A DNA stretch of 64,000 nucleotides from Rhodocollybia butyracea (taxonomy: Eukaryota; Basidiomycota; Agaricomycetes; Agaricales; Omphalotaceae). The position numbers and the translations under genes were made by a program. Location of the stretch: the NCBI GenBank assembly GCA_015501585.1, contig JADNRY010000085.1, positions 1 to 64,000 on the forward strand, in the 5' to 3' direction. The notes beneath the pieces are model-generated. The model was not told where the DNA came from, made no database searches, and was given only the letters and a program-made list of their open reading frames with translations. Positions 1 to 10,628 of the stretch are shown here, in pieces. Position 1 is the stretch's first letter; every line of letters starts with the position of its first letter.

Positions 1-2047
1 TTTCTTCGCTTCATTCTCGGACTATGGACACGGACCATTTTTGTACATTTTGTATCTTAGCGCTATTTCGCAGACTCTCTCTTGGGGCTGGACCCCATGG
101 ACTTGGACATGGACCATTACTGGCTTACGAGTATGTGTACTATAATCAATCACTGGTAGTATACAACTAGATAGCAGAGCTGTGCTCTATATAGTCGAGG
201 AAATCGAACCTCTTGTTCTGATCTAAGCCAAAGATCAGACATTTTGGTACTGGCTTTGCCTTTTACGATAGCCTCGCGTTTACGGCTCTGGTAGTGACTC
301 TGATAAATGAATCAAAATTAACAGAGCGAAGTCAAAGCGATAGTTTTTTCCATATTTGGAAACGTAATACACTGGAAATATTGTGGTTGAAATTCAAGCT
401 GATGTTTAGTCAGAGACCGGATGAGAATATTTATTGTTGACGCGAAGGTTTCTGGGTTAGAGCCCTACGTTTGCCCGGCGGTTAGTAAATATCGGTGCCA
501 GTTTGTCCGTAGTTGCTCGGTAGAATCTGATAAAATAATCAAACTTCAATCCACGGAGGTTTTTCAACGAGTAAGAAGTACTACATGCATGAAGGGCGTG
601 ACTCCGCTGTCCGCCCTAAAATTTCAGTATAAGTACCCTCCTAGCAGCAACAGTTGGAGAAGGAAACCGCCGATTCGGAAAGCTAAGGCATTAGCTCTAG
701 TTTACTCCCTGTATATGTAGTCGAGTGTCAGCATAATACTGACTCGGGACTTGGTGCCTCTGAGATCCACTTCGAGCTATTAGTTTGATATCTATGGGTT
801 CCAGATGAAAATGTGAAGGTTCTCTTTGTGTCTGACTCTCTGGTGGGACAATGAGATGATTGTGATAGTATATTGTACTCTGCTGCACTCTACAAGGGGC
901 TCCGCGAGGAATAGCCAGTCACGAAGGGTGATATTTGCGTGCTGGTGAAGAAGACTCTTGCTTTCCCTCGTGGGATACCATGCCCCGTTCTCGTAAGGCT
1001 CTTCCTCATTATCGTTGGACCGGCCAACCCCGTCAACAGTGCATCCAGAGATTACGAGCCAGACTTAACAGTGGTAATCAACCACTTCGCTTCTGTGTTA
1101 TTTCTAAAGGGATTTAGCAACTGGTACCACCTCGGCTCTCACTAGGAAATACTTCATTGATCTCGAAGCCTCTAGGCGCTATCAAAGGAGGGTTAAAAAG
1201 GGAATTGATGGAACGTGGCCCGTTCTTTGTCTCGAAGTTCAAAAATGATCGATGAAGCAGGTGAACAAAGGAATTCAGAATGACCTTCTCGCTTTGTCTT
1301 TTGAAGAAAAAGTATTTAAAGACCCCTCTCGAAAAGTCAAACCTAGACTCCAGAGCCTTTCTCTTCAATTTTCACCAAGCGTCGCCACTAAACCCGCCGA
1401 TCGACATGATAGCAAGTAATCCTCGTTCAACAATGAATGATCCTGATTAACCTTTGTTTTTCTAGGGACTTTACCCTTGCGATACTGCGCTGATCGAGTG
1501 TGAGATGACTTCCGACTTTCAGATGTCCCCAGCATGGAGCCCCGAGGCCGAAGGATCGAATGGCAAAGTTGTTGAGCCAAAGTTCAACAGTAATGCTTCG
1601 GCCAGCATGAGAGAGGAAAGCATAGTAAAGACTCAGAACCTTTGTCACGCTCGAAGGGGGTGCGTTGATGCGTTCCCTGCTTGATTTTCCCGCGCCACAC
1701 CAGTCTGATAAAATTTCCAGCTCGATGTTGACGCATTGATAGTCAGACTGCATGCCACCAGAAGTGCGAAGAGACTCTGAAAGATCCTGCGACAAAGACC
1801 AAAGAGTTCTTCGAACATGACTCTCCTGCGTCGGTATCGACAAGTTCAGATGATTTGGATGGGCCCTTCTATGGATCTCTGTGTAGTTTGAAGCTGTTTT
1901 GAATTCTCTCCCTGCTTCTTGCACTTCAATTTAATCCTATATAGTACTTACGTGGAAGTGAGAACAAATAAGTATCAGCGCCAATATAAATCAGTCACTA
2001 AGCGCCCAGACGTGTCTTGATTTTGAACCCTCAAGTTCGCGCCTCAA
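1..2047. other. Intergenic stretch with no convincing gene
   Basis: I see no recognisable domain or exon series here. The first 130 bases contain two similar short stretches (around 22-45 and 90-115, both of the form GGAC..TGGACAYGGACCAT). They could be the 3' end of a gene lying outside the window. The longest open frame is on the minus strand at 1427-1924 (about 165 codons), but it opens at a non-ATG codon and resembles nothing I know. The last 100 bases before 2048 are the likely 5' leader and promoter of the glucosidase gene. Confidence 0.5.
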
Positions 2048-5000
2048 ATGCGTTCGGGGGTAATTTTTGGCGTACTTGCTGCGCTGCTGGCTTTTCCAGA
2101 TGCTTTAGCCCTCAAAGCTAACGATTTCAAGACTTGTTCCAAATCTGGTTTCTGTCGTCGAGGACGTGCTCTTTCCGCACGCGCCCAAGAAGCCCAGGCT
2201 TCATGGAAATCACCGTATTCTCTTGACCCTTCTTCTGTCAGTATTTCTCCCGATGAAGCCACTGTCAAAGCTTCGGTCAAGTCCTCCCTCTATCCAGATA
2301 TAAAGTTTGGTTTGGAGCTCAGAATCCATGACGACGGAGTCGTTCGCGTTATAATGGACGAGGTAGACGGCCTCAGAAAGCGTTACGACGAAGCTGCAGA
2401 GTGGGCCCTCGTTGCGGAACCGAAAATGAGCAAGACAATATCCTGGACAGCAGGAAAGAAAGACTTGCGAGCGGTATACGGAGAGAAGAAAAATATACAA
2501 ATTGTCGTTTCGTATGATCCTCTTCGCGTAACTTTGCTTCGAAACGGAAAGGAGCAGATAGTCTTGAATGGAAGAGGCTTACTTCACATGGAACATTTCC
2601 GTTCCAAGACGGTAAAGGAAACCTCTGAGGAGGTCGCCTCAGACAGCAGCGGGGAAGGCCAAGAGGTTCTCCAAGTCGAGAATGTTCGAGCCTGGTTTGA
2701 AGGAGAATCTGAAGATGATTGGTGGGAAGAAACGTTTTCTTCTTGGACTGACTCGAAGCCAAAAGGTACGTCGTAGCGTCGAATGCTATGATAAGCTCAT
2801 TAAATCACTTCCAGGACCGGAATCCCTTTCACTTGATATCTCTTTCCCCAACCACGGAAATGTATACGGTATTCCCCAGCATGCTACCAACCTTTCACTC
2901 CCGAGCACCACCGGAGACGATGCTCCATACTCTGATCCTTACCGCCTCTACAATGCTGACGTGTTTGAATACCTCGCTTCTTCATCCATGTCGCTCTATG
3001 GTTCTATTCCGGTAATGCATGCTCACTCTGCAGACTCGACCGTCGGTGTATTCAACGCTGTAGGGTCCGAGACTTGGATCGATATCTCCTATCCCACCAA
3101 AAAATCTACTCACACACACTGGATCTCCGAGTCTGGTATCATGGATGTTTTCCTTTTACCTGGTCCAACACCCGAACAGATCTTTACACAATATGCTCGA
3201 CTGACTGGAACTACTGCACTGCCTCCTCACTGGAGTCTGGGTTATCACCAATGTCGCTGGAACTATGTCAGTTCAGACGATGTCAGGACGGTGCAAAGGA
3301 GATTTGACGAGGAAGACATGCCTGTCGACGTGTTTTGGTTGGACATCGAATACGCCGAGGACCACAAGTACTTTATCTGGGATTCCAAGACATTTCCCGA
3401 TCCCGTTAAGATGACTGATGATGTGGCTGCCATAGGTCGTAAGGTAAACCTCCTACATTGAATAAATTATGTTCTCCAAGTTTTCATCACTAATCTTCTA
3501 CAGATGGTCGTCATCGTCGACCCTCATCTCAAGCGAACCGACAGCTATCCGATCTACAAAGAAGCTTCTGACATGGATATCCTTGTCAAGCCTAAGAGTG
3601 GTGAGGGTGAATATGAAGGATGGTGCTGGTCCGGTAGCAGTTCTTGGATCGATCACTTCAATCCTGCAAGCTGGGATTGGTGGATTTCCAAATTCAAGAC
3701 GAACAAGATTGACACTGGCTTTTCGTGGACTCAAAGTACTGAGGACATCCACATTTGGAATGACATGAACGAGGTAAGCCTCGTCGCAGTTATCTTTCAT
3801 AATCCCGTAACACTTATTTCTGGATCTAGCCATCCATCTTTAACGGTCCCGAAATCACCATGCCCAAGGACAGCATCCACTATGGCGGCTGGGAACATCG
3901 AGACGTTCACAACATTAATGGAATGCTTTTCGTACGTTCCCCTTTGACTGAAGTTTGAAAAAAGAATCACGCTGAGGTTTCATTGTAGCATGATAACACG
4001 GCCCAAGCTATTCGTTTTCGAGGGGATGTTCCTAAGCGCCCATTTGTCCTTACCCGTTCATTCTACGCTGGATCTCAACGCATCAGCGCTATGTGGACTG
4101 GCGACAACCTTGGTACCTGGGAGCATATGGCTGTCGGCATAAAGATGGTTTTGGCTAATGGGATCGCAGGAATGACATTTGCTGGAGGTGAGTGATATCT
4201 TCTCAGCTCTCCATCTATAACTTACCTTCATATAGCTGATGTCGGTGGTTTCTTCGGAAATCCTGAGCCTGAAATGTTGATACGTTGGTATCAAGTCGGA
4301 ATTTTCTCTCCATTCTTCCGTGCACATGCACACATTGATACAAACGACGCGAACCTTTCTTGTTGGAGGAGCCCTACAAAAGCATTGTCCGAGACATTCT
4401 GCGTTTGAGGTACACAATGTTACCGATTTGGTACACGGCCTTCAGAGAGAACTCTGTCACCGGTTTGCCTATCGTGAGGTACGTATCTTATGTTTTCCTA
4501 CCAGAGTGGTCGCTAATAATGTGCTAGACCTCATTATGTGATGTTCCCCAAGGACCCAGTTGGTTTCGCCATCGATGACCAATTCTTCATTGGTTCTTCC
4601 GGAATCTTGGTCAAACCTATCACCGAGAAAGAGATAACCGAAACAACAGTTTACTTGCCTGATGATCAGGTTAGTCACTGCATGCGTGATGTACTTGCTC
4701 TAATGTGATATGCTCTGCAGGTTTACTATGACTATTTCACCCATTACGCCTATCGTGGTTCCAGCCAAGGTAACTACGTTACCGTCCGCGCGGAGCTGCA
4801 CCAAATCCCCGTCTTCATTCGCGGAGGCTCCATCCTCCCCACCCGCGAACGCCCTCGTCGTTCCTCCCCACTTATGAAACACGACCCCTTCACTCTCCGT
4901 GTAGCCCTCAGCAAATCTGGAACCGCCCGCGGTGAACTCTACTTGGACGATGGAGTTACTTACTCTCATCAACAGGGTGAACTTGTGTGGCGCGAATTCG

Positions 5001-5332
5001 TTGCCGAGCCTTCAGCAAAAACCACCCGTATTTCGAGTAAAGACCTAGCCTCAGCGAACCCCTCACAAACGGTTGATGGAGTAATGCTTGAAACGTATAA
5101 CCCAAAGAACGCATTTGTGAAAGAGATTGAAGAAGTGAGGGTGGAGAAAGTTGTTGTCTTGGGGTTGAGTAACAAGCCGAAAAGCGTCAAGGTTGAGAAT
5201 GGTGCTGAGCTTTACTGGGAGTACATCCCTGGCGTGCCGGCATCGGACAAGAAGGAAGGTACTTCGAGTGTGCTTCATATCAAGGATCCAAAAGTCATTG
5301 TTACTGAGGATTGGGCTATCGTGATTTCGTAG
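2048..5332 (+). CDS. ROT2: Glucosidase II alpha subunit (GH31), ER N-glycan trimming
   Basis: This enzyme removes the two inner alpha-1,3-linked glucoses from N-glycans in the ER lumen and acts with a beta subunit. The product begins with a signal peptide ([16 protein letters not shown]...). The typical N-terminal segment follows, with paired cysteines ([12 protein letters not shown]). The GH31 barrel carries the nucleophile motif IWNDMNEPSIF, split by an intron at 3774-3829, and the acid/base motif [12 protein letters not shown] near 4090-4125. HQCRWNY and [18 protein letters not shown] are also present. About seven short introns can be placed, for example 2766-2814, 3444-3503 and 3774-3829. 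The length of roughly 970 codons is normal for the family. One oddity: the conserved HIDTKRREP segment changes frame at 4342-4344, as if one A of an A-run were missing. Read literally, translation stops near 4406. This is a sequencing error or a real lesion; all other exons look intact. Confidence 0.93.
4340..4346 (+). other. Apparent one-base frameshift inside the glucosidase gene
   Basis: Before this point the frame reads ...HAHIDT. After it, the conserved continuation [14 protein letters not shown] is found only in the frame one base back, with the A at 4342 shared by both readings. No GT...AG intron fits between them. The expected sequence would have four A residues where three are present. 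Confidence 0.75.
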
Positions 5333-5820
5333 ACCAGATTGTCACTTGTAGAGTATCAAATCGATATTTATTCGACTGCCTCACTGATGACTGATGACTG
5401 AATGGGCATTGTTCATTTAAGGGTCATGTTTAGAGGATGTAACCAGGCTGCTGCCAGCACCTAGTGTTACACGGAATCACTCCGCAAGTCTACATCATCT
5501 CCCAATTTGTACACCTCTATCCTCTCATCTCACCTTTCTCAGTCATGCTCCGACAATCCTGGCTTCCTATGAATCAATATAAAGGAAGGCTGACCAGCCG
5601 AAACGAGAATTGGGAGCGGTGGAGGGGACGAGAGAACAGGATAAAAAAAGAATGACCCGCCTGATAAAAAATACTGGTGCAACCTGCAGTCGCTCCGTCT
5701 ACGTTATCGATTAACTCCTTCTCTTCCAGTGCCTATTCCACGAAGCAAAAATACGTCTCAATATTACTCACTGCTCCGAATGTCAACAATGAATTTGGTT
5801 TTGAGTTCCGTCTGAGAGAG
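5333..5820. repeat. Duplicated 3' flank of the paralogue family (copy A side)
   Basis: After the glucosidase stop, the stretch from about 5460 to 5820 matches 8335-8650 and 8800-8845 at roughly 80 percent by eye. It shares the blocks ACGGAATCACTCCGCAAG, GGAAGGCTGACCAGCC and CGCCTGATAAA. The match continues into the 3' end of the minus-strand gene at 5821. Compared with the other two copies it lacks about 150 bp at 5769/5770. Positions 5688-5740 hold a plus-strand, inverted copy of the family's first coding exon (see separate entry). Confidence 0.7.
5688..5740 (+). repeat. Inverted fragment of the paralogue family's first exon (A side)
   Basis: Read on the plus strand, this stretch encodes VQPAVAPSTLSINSFSS. 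The minus-strand genes of the family start MLGNSVQPAANLSALSVDSFSS (7702) and MLGNSVQPAATPSTLSVDSFSS (14462). The same coding sequence therefore lies next to the 3' end of copy A in the opposite orientation. The ATG-led frame just upstream is off by one base relative to the better-preserved version at 8537. Confidence 0.65.
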
Positions 5821-7702
5821 CTAGTTTATCCACCAATACACATGATCTCTATCACTCTGCTCTATCCAAGTCTCCGAATCATGTTCACGAAAGTAAGGAA
5901 ATACTACTTCCACTGTTGAATTAGGTCGAAAGAACAACTTCCACTGTGTCATCGATGAAGTTTGACACATAGCAGGATTAGACACAAAGTTCAAAGTGAG
6001 GTGTCTTATGGCAGGGAGGTCTCCAGATGTTTCGATTGTATCGTTCAGCTCCCACTCGTTGGGTACTGAAGGTTCCAAAAGCAGTTCATAGGATGGCCAA
6101 TCTTGTAATGTACTACCATCTGGAAATTCGATAGCTGCACCAGCGGAACTGAGGAAACCTGCAATATCGGCTTGTATGAGTACCTGATAGAAGGTCTCAG
6201 CCTTTTTGGCACTGAGGGAAAACCGTCGGATGAGATGCATAACACCGTTGAGATTTTCCCTTAAGTGACAGGCGGCAGTGGAATGGGGGCAGCAGAACTT
6301 GTAGAATGAATCTGCGGCTGGGTCTTGTAACCTAATGTGCACGAGTTTCTCAGTATGAATTAATCGACATTTAAAGACATACGAGAGCCGCAACATTTGC
6401 TGAATAATCCGCGAAAACACATCTTGTGCATAGTCCAGTGGTGTTTGGTCGAAATACAATTTCAAACCTCGATTCCATTCTCCGGCCTGGTCACTAGCTG
6501 ATCTTAGACGAGCAGATAAACGATGAAGGGATCGCAGTGCTCTGAAAGAGATTGCATCTGGCAACCAGCAGAACTGTATAAAATATTCAAAAGAGTCCCA
6601 ATAGCCCTAAACAGCAAGACTTACCCCGAAAATTCAAGGTCTATCAACAAGTCAAACAAAAAAGGATCAGTGAATGATCTCTCCCAATCCATTAGCATGT
6701 CAAAAGCAGAGCTGATTCGCCACTGAATTTCTTTAAGTCCAAGGCTCTGCCACATCTGACGTCGTTGAGAACATCTGTCAGCTTCCTTTTGGCTAAACAA
6801 CAACATCGGCCTTAGAGGCCACAAACTGTGAACCGGATGATGCTCGAGCTGCCTACGTGCCGAGGGATCAGAGCATACTTCAAGCAGGAACGAGTTACAA
6901 GCAGCATCAAGGCTTGATTTTCGAATCAAAGATGCCTTGTGATGGGCAACCAAAGGGTCTCGAAAATCGGAGACGTATAAATGAAGAAGCAAGTCCTGAA
7001 CACCGGCCTTCAGAATGTCGGAAGACATTCGCGAATGTAAAGAGGTAAGTGCGGAGAGGAAGTCAAGAAAAGGTATCAGAGACTGAGTCTCCCATCTGGA
7101 GAGGTACTTCTGGTACTCAAGGACCACTGGATCTTGGAGGTATCCTTGTCTTCAAGAGTCCCACTTAGCATTGCAAAGGCGGGAATTTACAGATTGCACA
7201 ACCTTATGGGATCCATCCTGGATATAATATCACAGAGTAATAATTGAAGTTCAACCAATGGCCAGTTGGATAGAACTTCAAGGAGCTTCCTGCTGCGTCG
7301 AGAAGCAATTTGAGCTACGAGCATCTGCAACGCGCGAATTCGAATGGACTCTGGGTATAATTCAGGCCTATAGTATGATCTCAGTGAGCATCTGAAAGAT
7401 TTCAAGAAAAGAAATTTTGACCTTGATAATTCCAAAAGATCCATATACATTTCAGTCAGTCCCGGGAGCTTACCGCCGGCATGATGAGGAAAATGTGCTG
7501 CTATTGTGGTCAGTCGTCGAGATATTATGACTTGTTCTATGGCTTTGAGCGTCAGTTTTCCGACGTTGAAAATAGCCTTTCCAGAAAGCGAGCCGATTCC
7601 CCTGAACGTACTGGCAGAAGAGACCGTGGCATTCCCAGAAGAGAACGAGTCGACTGATAACGCTGATAGATTAGCTGCAGGTTGGACCGAATTTCCTAGC
7701 AT
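5821..7702 (-). CDS. Hypothetical protein, founder copy (A) of a local paralogue family
   Basis: I do not recognise the family. Three exons join into a protein of about 570 residues. Exon 1 runs from ATG 7702 (MLGNSVQPAA...) to about 7190. An intron of about 47 nt follows, with acceptor ...CTTGAAG. Exon 2 starts LQGYLQDPVVLEYQKYLSRW. A second intron has donor GTAAGT near 6613. Its acceptor is best placed at CTCTTTCAG near 6543, which restores the frame to ALRSLHRLSARL. Exon 3 runs to the TAG at 5821 (...DHVYWWIN). The protein is leucine-rich and helical, with no signal peptide and no obvious membrane segment or catalytic motif. It could be an F-box-like or repeat-scaffold protein, but nothing visible proves that. 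The two relatives at 8842-9546 and 12568-14462 are decayed, so this is the copy most likely to be expressed. Confidence 0.6.
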
Positions 7703-8330
7703 TGGAAGTTATAAGTGGGAGAGTCGGACAACATAGAGCGACGATGTGACCTAATAATAACGGAATGATACCGCTACAGCTTCCATCATGGGACAGCCGT
7801 CGTAAGCAGATAACAGGCAGATAATATGCCCATCATGATGAACGTCCACCCAAACAAACTGACTTGTGAAAAAATTGACCGTTCCTAATTCCCTATGTAT
7901 GCTGGCCATGGCCAGAAGTTCATGCTGGTATGAAAAGGGCACATGAACATGAGAACAAACACATCATCCTCTGTTGAGGGTTGTCTCGAGGGCTCCACGG
8001 ATCCGAAGGAGGTATATTTTCTTCCGAGGCTTGACATAGGTTTCTTTTACTATGGTAGCAGCTTTTTCGTCTGATTGGACTGGACATTAGGGTTGACAAA
8101 GGGAAGATGAAAATCGTGCACCTGTTTTTCGATTATCATGGGAGATCATATACTGTCGCCTAAGAAAGAGAGAATAAGTTTAAAGTGTGAGTTCCCAGCA
8201 TGTCATGTACCTTGAACCCATCTCTTTGCCGTTTGTACACCTTCAATCCACTCCTCTGCCGATCGTTTAACCCGGTCGATGCTCGAGGAGTGCACAAATA
8301 CACTCGTTCCGGTCATTAAATGCCGGTACC
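7703..8330. other. Upstream region of copy A, partly duplicated upstream of copy C
   Basis: From 7703 to about 7910 this matches 14463-14655 (shared GATACCGCT, CCCATCA.GAT and CCTATGTATGCTGG-type blocks), so the promoter was duplicated with the gene. From about 7910 to 8330 I see no gene or known element. Confidence 0.5.
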
Positions 8331-8536
8331 GCGAGTACTATACGGAATCACTCCGCAAGTGTACATCGACTCCCAGTACGTACACCTCTATCCTCCCATC
8401 TCACCTTTCCCAATTATGCTACATTGTTATAGCCAATCCTGGCCCCCCTTATGATTCAATATTTACGATGAAGGAAGGCTGACCAGCCAAAACGAGAATT
8501 GGAAGCGGATGAGGGTGGAGGGGGCTAGAGAACAAA

Positions 8537-8620
8537 ATGGCTCGCCTGATAAATGCACTGGTGCAACCTGGAGTCGCTCCGTCAATGTTATCGATTAATT
8601 CTTTCTCATCCAGTCTCCAC
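8537..8620 (+). repeat. Inverted fragment of the paralogue family's first exon (B side)
   Basis: An ATG at 8537 opens a frame reading MARLINALVQPGVAPSMLSINSF. Its VQP..APS.LSI.SFSS part corresponds to residues 6-22 of copies A and C, but on the opposite strand and beside the 3' end of copy B. The open frame runs on to 8746 without any further similarity to the family, so this is a fragment and not a full gene. Confidence 0.6.
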
Positions 8621-8781
8621 GAAGTAGAAACATGTCAGTATTACTCGTTCGTGTGTAGTTTCTGTTTTTGCGACGACGATCTCGTGCTGATCATAGCGTC
8701 GCAGAGACTGCGCATCCCATGCGAGTATTTGGGGCGATACGTGTAGTTGGGACTATTCCTAAGTGGGACCACGCTGGCCAA

Positions 8782-8811
8782 CCACTACCACCACCACCAC
8801 CACTGCCGAAG
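8782..8811. repeat. CCA trinucleotide microsatellite
   Basis: An imperfect (ACC)n run lies in the duplicated flank of copy B. The matching position in copy C is expanded (12487-12524). Confidence 0.85.
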
Positions 8812-8841
8812 GTCAACGATTTGGCTTTGAATTCCGTCTAG

Positions 8842-9546
8842 CTAGTTTATCCACCGATACACATGATCTCTATCACTCTGCTCTAGTACCATGGTACCCC
8901 AAGTCTTATGGTCACGAAGGGAGCACGACTCTCACTGTTGAATTAAGTTGAAGGAACGACTCCCATGCCGTCGATGAAGACACGTAGCAGGATTAGGCAC
9001 GAAGTTCAAGGTGAGGGCTCTCATTGTAGGGAAGTCTCCAGATGCTTCGGTTATATCGTTCAGCTCCTTGCTGTTGACCAAAGGTTATTTTTACAAAAGC
9101 AGCTCGTAGGATGGCCAGACTTGCAATGTACTGCCATCTGAAAGCGGTACCAGCGGAGTGAGTAAATCTGCAATATCAGCTTGTATCTGACAGGCCAGGT
9201 GAAAGTAAATAGACAAGATACATGCTTCCTGCAGGAAAAAGGTGTTGATTGATGTCGACTCGGGGCAGGGGCGAAACCTCATGAGTAGGCGGGTGATGAC
9301 TCTTGATAGCAGGGACCAGGATTGAAGGTGAAATCCAGCGGCAGTGGGTTGGTCTGTGCACACAGCATGTCGATAGTAAGGTACCTCGGTGGTGACCGAT
9401 AAAGCTTTGAAGTCCGAGTAAGGAGATTCTAGGTCATCGAGCCGTAGAGTCCAGCGGACTTGATACATCAGACAGCGCGCCGTCGAGACAAAGGATACTG
9501 TAGACAAGTTTCTGTCTGTTGATATGATGACCAGTCTTGACGACAT
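8842..9546 (-). pseudogene. Decayed paralogue (copy B) of the 5821-7702 gene
   Basis: The sequence aligns to the last exon of copy A. It contains IQADIADLLTPLVPLSDGS and then LQVWPSYELLL, matching IQADIAGFLSSAGAAIEF and LQDWPSYELLL. Upstream, more diverged stretches match at the level of TAAGFHL versus TAACHL. The 3' part (8842-9090) matches copy C almost base for base but sits in a different frame from the upstream part. Exons 1 and 2 are missing. No single open frame restores a protein like copy A, so I call it a truncated pseudogene. Confidence 0.65.
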
Positions 9547-10628
9547 GTGATATTTGCTTGGATCAGAAGCGTTGAGAGAAACAAGACGTGCATCAGTCGC
9601 CAGGATCCGTCATCCGCCCCCTGCAAGGATATCCGAGATATATCAGAGTCCTGCTGCTTCTTCCAACTTTTACTTCATAGTCAGACGGACATTCGTTCGG
9701 CAATGCGGTGTAATCCGATATTCTATTCTGAGATAGTTCAAAAGAGTTGGAGAAGCAAGCTCTGAGACTACCAGTTGCGTATGTATCCAGTGATCTCTCA
9801 AAAGGCTGAGGCCTGAAAAACATGATCGATAAATATCGAAAGTTTCGGTGCATTGCGCTGTAGTTGAGGGAGGTTGTTCAACACTGGTAGGATGCATGTC
9901 ACGTTTCAAAGGACTGCCTGCTGCCGTTGTCGGCAGCATCTTTGATCGAGCTTCATCAAAGTGCTGGCTCGAGTCTAATACTGAGTACTCCGAGTCTCAG
10001 TCTTGTATCCCTGGTTTCTGATATCCGCCCTTGCGCTTCAACCTCGGTTCCGGTCTCTCCTCTACCTGGCGGCATTCGAACAAAATACGCAAGGCCCACT
10101 TCAATCCATCAGCGCTCAGTACTCAGTAAGGACAGGCTCAAGCCTGGCATCGAATCCGCTCTCTGCCTTCCACCTTCCATGATTTCCATCCTCTCCCCAA
10201 CTTTCGCACTTTTTACTTCCAAAGTCAATCCAAAGTGCAGAATCCAAAGTCAAAGTTCAACCCCCTGCCAGTTATACATATATATTCCTTCGCTTTTCGC
10301 ACCTATACCCTTGCATATACGAGGACCGTCCGAGATCATCAACAAGTACAGCCGTTCAAATACATATCTTCTGTGGGCGCTGGCGCTGAACATCAACTTG
10401 GATTCAATCGAGTTATTGTGGTCGTTAGGGTAGACACCGACACTGTTGCTGTTTTTATTCCGCTGCTGCTTGATTTGGTCTGGCACTTATGCATATGGCT
10501 TATAAGACGCACCAAGCTGTCGTCCTTCCTTGACTTCCTCTTCTGACATTGTTCTTCTTCTCGTACTACTCCTTCCCTATCTCATCCTACTCCTTTTGCC
10601 CTACTACCTTCCGAGTCGACCTCGTATC
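9547..10628. other. Intergenic stretch
   Basis: No similarity to the neighbouring family and no exon series can be seen at 9547-10200. From about 10540 to 10628 the plus strand is strongly pyrimidine-rich (TTCTTCTCG...CTCCTTTTGCCC), as expected for the transcribed leader of the secreted-protein gene that begins at 10629. Confidence 0.4.

Larger units (their letters stand above)
8331..8841. repeat. Duplicated 3' flank of the paralogue family (copy B side)
   Basis: 8335-8650 matches 5460-5765. From about 8655 to 8808 it continues into sequence shared with 12335-12525 but absent from the A side. This includes the blocks TCGTGCTGATCA.AGC, GGGCGATACGTGTA and a run of CCA triplets at about 8782-8811. 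The stretch joins directly to the 3' end of copy B. Confidence 0.7.

Noticed and set aside
185..235. tRNA-like T-arm (TTCGATT flanked by GAGG/CCTC) on the minus strand
   Set aside because: The loop is eight bases, not seven, and no acceptor, D or anticodon arms can be folded around it.
6540..6615. Apparent one-base deletion in copy A at the exon 2/exon 3 join
   Set aside because: Using the stronger acceptor CTCTTTCAG further downstream restores the frame, so copy A need not be broken there.
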